Shown here in pieces: positions 16,453 to 24,129 of a stretch of DNA of 55,805 bases. Under the pieces are notes generated by a model, which worked only from the letters and a program-made list of their open reading frames with translations, was not told where the DNA came from and searched no databases. Origin of the DNA: Betaproteobacteria bacterium. Its GTDB lineage: Bacteria > Pseudomonadota > Gammaproteobacteria > Burkholderiales > Casimicrobiaceae. Positions within the stretch are counted from its first letter, which is position 1. Every line of letters begins with the position of its first letter. The position numbers and the translations under genes are program-made. The stretch spans positions 1-55,805 of the forward strand of contig JADIZG010000038.1 in NCBI GenBank assembly GCA_016704895.1, given 5' to 3'.

Positions 16453-17979
16453 TTGACGCCGAACGACCCCGCCGCTCCCGACGCGACCGATCGCGAGTCG
16501 GTCACCGCATCGATCAAGGCATCGTACGAAGCGATCCGCTATCGCAGCCGCCCCTGCCCGACGAGCGCGCCCGCGCGCATCGCCACGGTCGCGAGGCTGA
16601 TGGGCCTCGACACGCCCGACCCCACGACCGCACGCGTGCTCGAGATCGGTTGCGGCGACGGCGGCAACCTGGTGCCGATGGCCGCAGCGGCGCCGCAAGG
16701 ACGCTACGTGGGTGTCGACCTGTCGCCGGGTGCGATCGCCGAGGCGCGCGCCATGGCATCCGACCTCGCGCTTTCCAACGTCGAGCTCGACGCCGTGGAC
16801 CTTCGCGACCTGCCGCCCGGCCTCGGCACGTTCGACTACATCATCGCGCACGGCTTCTACTCGTGGGTGCCTGCCGACGTGCGCGAGGTCCTGCTCGGCA
16901 CGCTGCGCCGGCGCCTGTCGCCGGACGGCATCGCGTTCGTGAGCCACAACACGATGCCCGGCTGCGCGTTGCGCGGCATCGCGTGGAGCCTCCTTCGCCC
17001 GCACGTCGCGGGCATCGGCGACCCCGCGCGCAGGATCTCGGAGGCGCGGTCGATGGCGGCGCTCGTGGCGGAGGCGATGGCGGACCAGCCGGGACTTGCC
17101 GGGGTGCTCGCGGGCGAGTTTCGCGACGTCGCCGAACGGCACGAGTTCCACGTGCTGCACGACGACCTCGCGGTCGTGAACCACCCGGTGCTGTTGCGCG
17201 AGATCGTGGCCGAGGCGGACGCACACGGTCTTGCCTGGCTCGCCGACGCCGACGTCTACCGGCATCCCGCGCCGGCCTACGGAGAGAAGATGAACGCGTG
17301 GCTCGCGGCAGCGGATCGGCTGACGCGCGAGCACGTGATCGACCACTTGCGGCTGCGTCGCTATCGCGAATCGTTGTTCGTCCACCGCGCCAGGGGGCTC
17401 GGCACGCCGCTCGCGGGCGAGCGACTAGCGAACATGCACGTCGGAGCCTCCAACACGACGGCCGAGCGGCACGGCTCCGCGCCGCGTTCGCAGGCGGATG
17501 GCGATCGCACGCCCGCGGGGGTCCAGCGCATGCTGCTCGGGCGACTCGCCGCGGTGCATCCGGCGAGCGTCCCGGTGCAGGAAGTCGTTTCGTGGATCAC
17601 TTCGCACGGTTCCGCGGGCTCGACGCTCGCTGCGCCGGCCAACGCGCTGCGCCTGCTGCTGAGCGCGTGCCTCATGGGCGCCATCGTGCCGTTCGCCTGG
17701 CCGCTGAGGGCCGCGCAGGGGGCGGGCGCGATGCCGCGCGCGTCCGCCGTCGCGCGCTGGCAGGCCTCGCGCCGCGATTTCGTCGTCAACCTGCGCCATG
17801 ACAGCGTCGTGTTCGACGACCCGGTGCGGCGGCGCCTGCTTCCGCTCGTCGACGGCACGCGCACACGCGACGCGCTCGCGCTCGAGCTGGCCGCGATTTC
17901 ACCGCATGCAGCGGATCCGAGGCGCCTGGTCGACGAGCACCTGGCGCATTTCGCACGTATCGGCGTGCTCGAGGCCTGA
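16453..17979 (+). CDS. Class I SAM methyltransferase with methyltransferase-regulatory domain (copy 1)
   Basis: A 508-residue protein. The N-terminal Rossmann methyltransferase has motif I 'VLEIGCGDGGNLVPMA' (GCGDGGN at residues 66-72), 'YVGVDLSPGAIAEARAMA' and 'FDYIIAHGFYSWVP'. The regulatory-type middle region (PF10119-like) contains 'FHVLHDDLAVVNHPVLLREI'. The C-terminal winged-helix-like region ends with 'FVVNLRHDSVVFDDPVRRRL' and 'LVDGTRTRDAL'. This architecture is shared with rickettsial-type protein-lysine methyltransferases, but the substrate here is unknown. The best start is TTG without a clear ribosome-binding site, so the N-terminus is uncertain. A paralogue follows directly. Confidence 0.8.
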   Translation: MTPNDPAAPDATDRESVTASIKASYEAIRYRSRPCPTSAPARIATVARLMGLDTPDPTTARVLEIGCGDGGNLVPMAAAAPQGRYVGVDLSPGAIAEARAMASDLALSNVELDAVDLRDLPPGLGTFDYIIAHGFYSWVPADVREVLLGTLRRRLSPDGIAFVSHNTMPGCALRGIAWSLLRPHVAGIGDPARRISEARSMAALVAEAMADQPGLAGVLAGEFRDVAERHEFHVLHDDLAVVNHPVLLREIVAEADAHGLAWLADADVYRHPAPAYGEKMNAWLAAADRLTREHVIDHLRLRRYRESLFVHRARGLGTPLAGERLANMHVGASNTTAERHGSAPRSQADGDRTPAGVQRMLLGRLAAVHPASVPVQEVVSWITSHGSAGSTLAAPANALRLLLSACLMGAIVPFAWPLRAAQGAGAMPRASAVARWQASRRDFVVNLRHDSVVFDDPVRRRLLPLVDGTRTRDALALELAAISPHAADPRRLVDEHLAHFARIGVLEA

Positions 17980-18000
17980 CAGGCATTCGGGCCGCGCGGA

Positions 18001-18006
18001 TACAAT
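18001..18006 (+). promoter_or_regulatory. Candidate -10 element for methyltransferase copy 2
   Basis: TACAAT lies 27 nt before the ATG of the second methyltransferase. CTGACA (17976-17981) could serve as -35, but the 19-nt spacing is long. It suggests the two paralogues may be transcribed separately. Confidence 0.35.
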
Positions 18007-18033
18007 GGCGGCGTCTCAGATACGCGGCGCGCG

Positions 18034-19465
18034 ATGTCCCCCGAGATCCACGAAAGCCTGAAGGCCGCTTACGAGGACGTCGCGTACGTCGGGGGGCCGA
18101 ATCCCTGCAGCCAGCCCAGCCGACTCGCGGCGATCGCGACGCTGTTCGGCCTCGCGCTGCCCGGTCAGGCGGCGCGCGCGTCCTCGAGGTCGGCTGCGGG
18201 GATGGCGCCAACCTGCTGCCGATGGCGGCCCGGATGCCGGGGGCGACGTTCACCGGTTGCGACGCTTCGGCGCTGCTCATGCGCCGCGCGAACGACATGG
18301 CGCGCGGACTCGGGCTCGCGAACGTCGAGTTCGTCGAGGGCGACCTGCGCGAAGTCGCGGGATCGCTCGGGACGTTCGACTACGTCATCGCGCACGGCTT
18401 CTATTCGTGGGTGCCGGCGGACGTGCGCGACGCCTTCCTCGCGCTCGCGCATGGGCACCTGGCGCCGGGCGGCCTCGTCTACGTGAGCTACAACGTCCTT
18501 CCGGGCTGCTTCGTCAGGCAAATCGGGTGGGATGCGATCAAACTCGAGGACGCCGGCGCGGCGACCGCGCGCGAGCGGCTCGAGGGCGCGCGGAGGGTGA
18601 GGCGCGACCTGGCGCAGGCGTGGAGGGCAGCGGGCGGCATGGCCGCGATGCTGGCCCCCGAGTTGGCCGACGACGCGGGCCGGACCGACGGGCGCTCTAT
18701 CACGACGACATGTCGGGCGTGAACCAGCCGGTGTACTTCACGGCGTTCGCCCGGCACGTCGCGGCGCATGGGCTCGGGTTCCTCGCCGAAGCGGAGCTCG
18801 GCACGATGGGGGCCGGAGGCCTTCCGCCGGCGATGCAGAAGATCATCGTCGACGCGGATCCGATGGCGCGCGAGCAGTACATCGACTTCGCCCGACTCCG
18901 CCGCTTCCGCCAATCGATCCTCGCGGCCGCACCGGACGTGCAGCGGGCCCGCTTGACGCCCGCGGCGCTGGAGCGGCTCCACGTTTCCGCCGTCACGGGC
19001 GTGATCCAGGAGCGCGTCGCGACGGGCGGGCGTCCGGGGGGCGACCTGCTCGTCGACGTGCTGGCCGAGCACTACCCCGGTACCATCTCCGGCGCCGAGC
19101 TCGTCGATGCACTGGTGGCGCGCGGTGTGCCCGCGAACGAAGCGGCGGGGCTGATCCTCCGCGGGTGCTTCGCCGGGGCGTGCGAGCTGCACCAGAATCC
19201 GCTGCCGGCGATGCCGGGCGCGTCGGAGCGTCCGCGCGCCTTCGCCGTCGCTCGATGGCAGGTGGCGCGATCGGAAATCGTCACGAACCTGCGGCACGAA
19301 GGCGTGCATCTCCACGAGGAGGATGCGCGCCGGCTGCTCGTCGCCGCCGATGGAACGCGCGACCGCGCGGGGCTCGCGGCCGCGCTGGGTTCGCGGCCCG
19401 ATGCCGCCGCGTTCGCCGACCAATGTCTCGACCGGTTTGCGCTCACCGGCCTCCTCGAGTCTTAG
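18034..19465 (+). CDS. Class I SAM methyltransferase with regulatory domain (copy 2, two single-base deletions)
   Basis: A paralogue of the preceding gene, matching along its whole length: 'SLKAAYEDVAYVGGPNPC', motif I 'LEVGCGDGANLLPMAARMPG', the shared 'FDYVIAHGFYSWVPADVR', 'YHDDMSGVNQPVYFTAFARH' and 'SEIVTNLRHEGVHLHEEDAR'. The frame is lost near 18175 (inside a GCGCGCGCG run before motif I) and again near 18700 (before 'LYHDDMSG'). Adding one base at each place restores an exact frame of 478 codons, ending 'DRFALTGLLES'. This is therefore probably an intact gene with sequence errors rather than a true pseudogene. Substrate unknown. Confidence 0.75.
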
Positions 19466-19488
19466 ACATCCGGGAAGGACGCACACCG

Positions 19489-20965
19489 ATGACCGACTTA
19501 CGCACCGCTCGAGCACCGCATCGCCGCGCAATGGGACGCCGAGATCGTCCCCGAATTGACCGAGTACATCCGCGTGCCGGCGAAGTCCCCGCACTTCGAC
19601 GCGGACTGGGAGGCGCACGGGCACATCGAGCGCGTGGTCCGCGCCGCCGAGCGCTGGGTGCGCGCGCAGCCCGTGCGCGGCCTCGAGGTCGAGATCGTGC
19701 GTCTTGCCGGCCGCACGCCGGTGCTGTATTTCGTCGTGCCTGCGAGCGACGGCGCGGGCAGCGGCCGCACCGTGCTCATGTACGGCCACCTCGACAAGCA
19801 GCCCGAGATGACCGGCTGGCGGGAAGGCTACGGACCGTGGACGCCGCGCTACGAGGACGGGAAGCTCTACGGACGCGGCGGCGCGGACGACGGCTATGCC
19901 GTATACGCATCGCTGTCGGCGCTCGGGGCGCTGCAGGCGCAGGGCCTGCCGCACGCGCGCTGCGTCGGCCTGATCGAGACCTGCGAGGAGTCGGGAAGCT
20001 ACGACCTGCCGGCCTACCTCGAGGCGCTCGCGCCGCGGATGGGACGGGTCGATTTCGTGATCGGGCTGGATTCGGGCGCCGGCGACTACGAACGGCTGTG
20101 GCTCACGACGTCGCTGCGCGGCATCGCCGCGGGCACGCTGTCGGTCGAGGTTCTGACCGAAGGCGTGCACTCGGGCGACGCGTCGGGCGTCGTGCCGTCG
20201 TCGTTCCGGATCGCGCGGAGGCTCCTCGATCGGATCGAGGACGGTGGGTCGGGCCGCATCCTCCCGGCGGCATTCCACGCGCCGATCCCCGACGAGCGGG
20301 TCGCGCAGGCACGCGTGGCGTCGGGCATCCTCGGCGAGACGATGGTCAAGCGCTTCCCCTGGTCGGGGCGCACGCGCCCGATGGTCGACGGGAATGCCGA
20401 GGTCGTGCTGAACCGCACGTGGCGGCCCGCGCTGTCGATCACCGGCGCGGACGGCCTGCCGCCGATCGCGAACGCCGGCAACGTGCTGCGGCCGGCCACG
20501 AAGCTCAAGCTCTCGCTGCGCATTCCGCCGACGCTCGACGGCGAGCAGGCGACGGCCGAGTTGAAGACGCTGCTGGAGGCCGACCCGCCCCACGGGGCGA
20601 CCGTGCGCTTCGAGCCCGACCAGGGCGCCACCGGCTGGAACGCGCCGGCCACCGCGCCCTGGCTCCCGGACGCGATCGACGCGTCGTCGCGCACCTTCTA
20701 CGGCCAGCCCTCGGGCGCGCTGGGCGAAGGCGGGACGATTCCGTTCATGGGCATGCTCGGCAAGCAGTTCCCCGAAGCGCAGTTCCTGATTACCGGCGTG
20801 CTTGGCCCCAAGTCGAACGCCCACGGCCCGAACGAGTTCCTGCACGTTCCGTATGCCAAGCGGCTCACCGCCTGCGTCGCGCAGGTGATCGTCGCGCACG
20901 CGCAACGGCCAGGTGACGCCAGGCCCGCGGCGCCGCGACCCTCGAGCAGCGGCCCGATCCGGTGA
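19489..20965 (+). CDS. M20-family metallopeptidase (dipeptidase-like), one extra base near the start
   Basis: A zinc di-metal exopeptidase. Metal and catalytic motifs are 'VLMYGHLDKQPEM' (HxD), 'LYGRGGADDGYAVYA' (bridging Asp), 'CVGLIETCEESGSYDLPAY' (Glu pair) and 'GLDSGAGDYER'. The dimerisation domain follows and ends 'LGPKSNAHGPNEFLHVPY' with the last metal His. The ATG at 19489 gives 'MTD' and then the frame shifts. Reading TT as a single T in 'GACTTACGC' yields the natural N-terminus 'MTDYAPLEHRIAAQWDAEIV' and an exact frame of 492 codons. Without that correction the frame can only start at TTG 19556. The stop overlaps the presumed GTG start of the asparaginase gene. Peptide specificity unknown. 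Confidence 0.85.
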
Positions 20966-21980
20966 GCGCGCCCGGAACCCCGGACGCCGGCGCCGTCGCG
21001 TCGTCGTCCTCGCGACCGGCGGCACGATCGCCTGCGAAGGCTCGACGCCGACGCAGGTCGTCGGCTACTCGCGGCCCGCGCTGTCGCCCGATGCGCTGAT
21101 CGCCTCGGTGCCGTCGATCGCGACGGTGGCGGACGTCCGCGCCGAGCAGCTCTTCCAGGTGCTCTCGGGGCACCTGACGGTCGCGAACTGGCTCGCGCTC
21201 GCGCGGCGCGTCGGCGAGCTCCTTGCACGCGACGACGTCGACGGCATCGCGATCACGCACGGCACCGACGCGCTCGAGGAGACGGCCTACTGGATCACGC
21301 TGACGGTGCGCTCGGAGAAGCCGATCGTGCTGACCGGCGCGATGCGGCCGGCGAGCGCGCTCTCGGCGGACGGCCCGATGAACCTGTACAACGCGGTCGC
21401 GCTGGCGGCGAGTTCCGCGGCCGTCGGCATGGGGGTGCTGGTCGCGATGAACGACGCGATCCACGCGGCGCGCGACGCGACGAAGATGCGCACCTCGAGC
21501 CCGGACGCGTTCGACTCCCCTGAATTCGGGCGGCTGGGCCGCATGCAGGGCGGCGTCGCGCATTTCCACCGGCGGCCGCTGCGCCGGCACACGATCGCTT
21601 CCGAGTTCGACGTGCGCTCGCTCGACTCGCTGCCGCGGGTGGACATCACGTACGGGCACACGGGGGCGACGAGGGTTCCGATCGACGCGCTGGTCGCCGC
21701 CGGCGCGCGCGGGATCGTGAACGCCGGGGTCGGCCAGGGCGACGTCACGCCCGACGTCCTCGCGGGGCTCGACGACGCGCGCCGCGCCGGCGTCCACGTC
21801 GTGCGCGCCTCGCGCGTGCCGGGCGGGACCGTGATCGCGAACGGCGCGATCCGCGACGACGAGCACGACTTCGTCGCCGCGGACACGCTCAACCCGCAGA
21901 AGGCAAGGGTGCTGCTGATGCTCGCGCTCACGGCCACGGACGACCGGCGCGAGATCCAGCGCATCTTCGATCAGTACTGA
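20913..21980 (+). CDS. L-asparaginase (type II-like)
   Basis: Hydrolyses L-asparagine to aspartate and ammonia. Both active-site threonine motifs are present: 'VVVLATGGTIACEGS' and 'DGIAITHGTDALEETAYWI'. The family stretch 'KPIVLTGAMRPASALSADGP' and the C-terminal 'TLNPQKARVLLMLALT' are also there. No signal peptide is visible, so it is probably cytoplasmic. The start is unclear. The in-frame GTG at 20913 lies inside the M20 gene and gives an Arg-rich unconserved leader. A GTG at 20962 overlaps the M20 stop as GTGA, the usual coupled arrangement, but is out of frame by one base. One missing base near 20990 would give a normal protein of about 339 residues. Confidence 0.88.
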   Translation: MTPGPRRRDPRAAARSGERARNPGRRRRRVVVLATGGTIACEGSTPTQVVGYSRPALSPDALIASVPSIATVADVRAEQLFQVLSGHLTVANWLALARRVGELLARDDVDGIAITHGTDALEETAYWITLTVRSEKPIVLTGAMRPASALSADGPMNLYNAVALAASSAAVGMGVLVAMNDAIHAARDATKMRTSSPDAFDSPEFGRLGRMQGGVAHFHRRPLRRHTIASEFDVRSLDSLPRVDITYGHTGATRVPIDALVAAGARGIVNAGVGQGDVTPDVLAGLDDARRAGVHVVRASRVPGGTVIANGAIRDDEHDFVAADTLNPQKARVLLMLALTATDDRREIQRIFDQY

Positions 21981-23404
21981 AGATCCGTTTCGCGCATGGG
22001 CTCGCGAACGGGAACGAACGCGTCGCGCTGCCGCGCGTAGAGCCGCAGCAGCAGCCGGCAGACGTCGAGGTCGAACGTCGGCCGCGCCGGCGCGTCGACG
22101 AGCGCCGAGAGCTCGCCGTCGTCCCGCGCGGTGCCGATCCAGTGCCAGTCGCGCACGACGTGCACGTCGGTGCGCGACGGGTCGGCCGACGCTTCGCGCA
22201 CGAGCGCGGGACCGGGCCAGGGCCAGGCGGGGATGGCTTCGCCGGCGAGCGCGCCGATGAGACGCGCGTCGTGCGCGTCGGCGGCTTCCTCGCCGACGCA
22301 CGCGCCCTCGCACTTGCGCAACTGCCGCGCGAAGCACGGGCCGTCGCGTCGCTCGAGCCCGAGCCGGGTCCAGCAGAGGCGGTGCTCGGCCGCGAGCGAC
22401 TGGAGCATCGCGCGCATCGCGCGCTTCGACGAGTACGGCCCGAAGGCGCCCGGCACGTCGGCAGGATCGACGTCGGCTGCACGCACGAACGCCGGCCGGC
22501 CGTCGTCGCCGATCGTCATCACGCCCGCGTCCGCCTTGCGGCGCAAGGCGCGGTTGTGCGCCGGCATCACCGACTTGATCAGCGCCGATTCGCGCAGCAG
22601 CGCGCCGAGCTCGCCCGCCGTCGTCTCGAACTCGATGCGGCGGATCTCGGCCGAGAGCCGGGCATCGGTCTCGTGCTGCCAGTCGCCGCAGAAGTGCGCG
22701 GCGACGCGGTCGCGAAGGTGGATGCTCTTGCCGACGTAGAGCGGCAGCGGGTTCTCGCCGTAGAACAGGTAGACGCCGGGGGCATCGGGGATCGCGTCGA
22801 GCGCGTCCGAAGGAAGCTGCGGCGGCAGGCTGGGGATCCTGAGGAGCCGCTTGACCGCCGCGTCGATCTCGGGCGCGGGCAGCGTCGCGTAGAGCTTCTG
22901 GACGAAGAGCCAGATCGCGCGAGCGTCGCCGAGCGCGCGATGGCGGCTGCCCGGATCGAGGCCGTGGCGCGCGATCAACGCGTCGAGCCCGTGGCTCGCG
23001 GCTTCGGGATCGAGGCGGCGCGACAGGCGCACCGTGCACAGCACGCGCGGCGAGAACGGGAGACCCGTGCGCGCGAGCTCGTGCTTCAGGAACCCGAAGT
23101 CGAACCGGGCGTTGTGCGCGACGAACAGGCAGCCGTCGAGACGCTCGGCAACGTCGTGCGCGAGCGACGAGAACGTCGGCGCGCCGCGCACCATCGCGTC
23201 GGTGATGCCGGTGAGCGACTGGATCACCGGGGGAATCGGGACGCCGGGGTCGACGAGCGACGACCACTCGGACACACGCGGGGGTCCTCCGTCCGGAGCG
23301 CAGTCGACGCGGACGATGCCGATCTCGGTCACCCGGTCGTCGGCCGCCCGCGTCCCGGTGGTCTCCAGGTCGACGAACGCGAGGGCGGGGGCGAAGAGCT
23401 TCAT
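21971..23404 (-). CDS. DnaQ-like 3'-5' exonuclease fused to a GIY-YIG (UvrC/Cho-like) nuclease
   Basis: A 477-residue fusion. Residues about 8-175 form a DEDD exonuclease ('AFVDLETTGTRAADDRVTEI' with Asp12/Glu14, 'LFVAHNARFDFGFLKHEL', 'SRHRALGDARAIWLFV'). Residues about 205-290 form a GIY-YIG endonuclease ('DAPGVYLFYGENPLPLYVGK', 'LRDRVAAHF') of the UvrC N-terminal/Cho type. The C-terminal part carries 'CFARQLRKCEGACVGEEA', a Cys-containing Cho-like segment. The likely role is incision and resection in DNA repair. It is divergent from the LexA-like gene and shares its operator, which points to SOS induction. I chose the ATG giving 'MKLFAPALAF'. The last bases converge on the asparaginase end. 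Confidence 0.88.
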   Translation of the reverse strand: MKLFAPALAFVDLETTGTRAADDRVTEIGIVRVDCAPDGGPPRVSEWSSLVDPGVPIPPVIQSLTGITDAMVRGAPTFSSLAHDVAERLDGCLFVAHNARFDFGFLKHELARTGLPFSPRVLCTVRLSRRLDPEAASHGLDALIARHGLDPGSRHRALGDARAIWLFVQKLYATLPAPEIDAAVKRLLRIPSLPPQLPSDALDAIPDAPGVYLFYGENPLPLYVGKSIHLRDRVAAHFCGDWQHETDARLSAEIRRIEFETTAGELGALLRESALIKSVMPAHNRALRRKADAGVMTIGDDGRPAFVRAADVDPADVPGAFGPYSSKRAMRAMLQSLAAEHRLCWTRLGLERRDGPCFARQLRKCEGACVGEEAADAHDARLIGALAGEAIPAWPWPGPALVREASADPSRTDVHVVRDWHWIGTARDDGELSALVDAPARPTFDLDVCRLLLRLYARQRDAFVPVREPMRETDLQY

Positions 23405-23443
23405 GCCGGGCAAGGGGGAAAACGGCGATCCTGACGCGGGGGC

Positions 23444-23472
23444 TTGACCGACGAACGATCGTTCGCTATGGT
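23444..23472 (+). promoter_or_regulatory. lexA promoter (leaderless)
   Basis: TTGACC (23444-23449), a 17-nt spacer and TATGGT (23467-23472) are followed by only 6 nt and the ATG. The transcript should start at or next to the start codon. The first operator copy fills the spacer, ideal for repression. Confidence 0.65.
23453..23464. promoter_or_regulatory. LexA-type operator 1 (GAACGATCGTTC)
   Basis: A perfect 12-bp palindrome, extended to CGAACGATCGTTCG (14 bp) by its flanks. It lies between the -35 and -10 of the lexA-like gene and 48 bp upstream of the divergent exonuclease gene. The sequence is of the GAAC-N4-GTTC (Bacillus/noncanonical betaproteobacterial) type rather than CTGT-N8-ACAG. 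Confidence 0.8.
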
Positions 23473-23478
23473 AGCACC

Positions 23479-24057
23479 ATGTCGAACGATCGTTCCTACC
23501 TCGAGTCGCTGAAGGATTATTACGCGCGTCACCGCGCACTGCCTTCCTACGCGTCGATCGGCGGGCTGCTCGGGCTCAAGTCGAAGTCGTCGGTGGCGGC
23601 GCTGGTCGCCCGGCTGAAGCTCGCGGGCTTCCTCGAGTCGACCCCCGATCGCCGCCTCGCGCCGACGCGCCGCTTCTTCGCCCGACCGCTCGCCGATTCA
23701 CCGGTGCGCGCCGGCCTGCCCGAGCACGTCGACGACACCGAGGCCGACGCGCTCACGATCGACGACTACCTGATCGAGCATCCGTCGCAGACGGTCCTCG
23801 TGCGCGTCAAGGGCGATTCGATGATCGACGCCGGCATCCTCGAGGGCGACCTCGTCGTCGTCGAGAAGCAGCCGTCGGCGAAGAAGGGCGACATCGTCGT
23901 CGCGATCGTCGACGGGCAGTTCACGCTCAAGCGGCTCGACGTCGACCGCGGCCAGTTCATCCTGCGCGCCGAGAACAAGGCCTACGCGCCGATCCGCCCC
24001 GAGGGCTCGCTCGAGGTGTTCGGCGTGATGGTCGGGCTGGTGCGCAAGATGGGTTGA
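23479..24057 (+). CDS. lexA: LexA-like SOS repressor (noncanonical type)
   Basis: Autocleaving repressor of the DNA-damage response. The 192 residues carry an N-terminal winged-helix DNA-binding domain ('YLESLKDYYARHRALPSYAS', 'LGLKSKSSVAALVARLKLAG') that differs strongly from the standard LexA N-terminus. The peptidase S24 domain has a probable Ala78-Gly79 cleavage site ('SPVRAGLPEHVDD'), nucleophile Ser114 in 'VRVKGDSMIDAGILEGDLVV' and general-base Lys151 in 'GQFTLKRLD'. Two identical palindromes flank its start codon, the second inside the coding region (codons 2-6), which indicates autoregulation. The ATG lies 6 nt after the -10. It could be called a general S24 repressor, but the operator arrangement and divergent repair gene favour LexA. 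Confidence 0.88.
   Translation: MSNDRSYLESLKDYYARHRALPSYASIGGLLGLKSKSSVAALVARLKLAGFLESTPDRRLAPTRRFFARPLADSPVRAGLPEHVDDTEADALTIDDYLIEHPSQTVLVRVKGDSMIDAGILEGDLVVVEKQPSAKKGDIVVAIVDGQFTLKRLDVDRGQFILRAENKAYAPIRPEGSLEVFGVMVGLVRKMG
23484..23495. promoter_or_regulatory. LexA-type operator 2 (GAACGATCGTTC, inside the coding start)
   Basis: This 12-bp palindrome is identical to operator 1, offset by 31 bp (about three helical turns), and encodes residues 2-6 of the repressor. Same-face spacing would allow cooperative binding across promoter and start site. Confidence 0.78.
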
Positions 24058-24060
24058 TCG

Positions 24061-24129
24061 GGGTCAGAGCGTAATCTTCCCACGTCAGGACGGCGATGGC
24101 GATCGTCCGGGAAGGTCAGGCTCTGACCC
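24061..24129. repeat. 69-bp palindromic element with 10-bp terminal inverted repeats (MITE/REP-like)
   Basis: GGGTCAGAGC at the left end and its exact complement GCTCTGACCC at the right end enclose nested complementary segments (TTCCC with GGGAA, GGACG with CGTCC) around a GCGATGGCGAT loop. The element can fold into one long interrupted hairpin. GGTCAGAGC-type ends are typical of REP/MITE-like elements. The right end overlaps the last 14 bp of the diguanylate cyclase gene and supplies its final residues and stop codon. It could act as a bidirectional terminator between the convergent lexA and cyclase genes. Confidence 0.7.
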
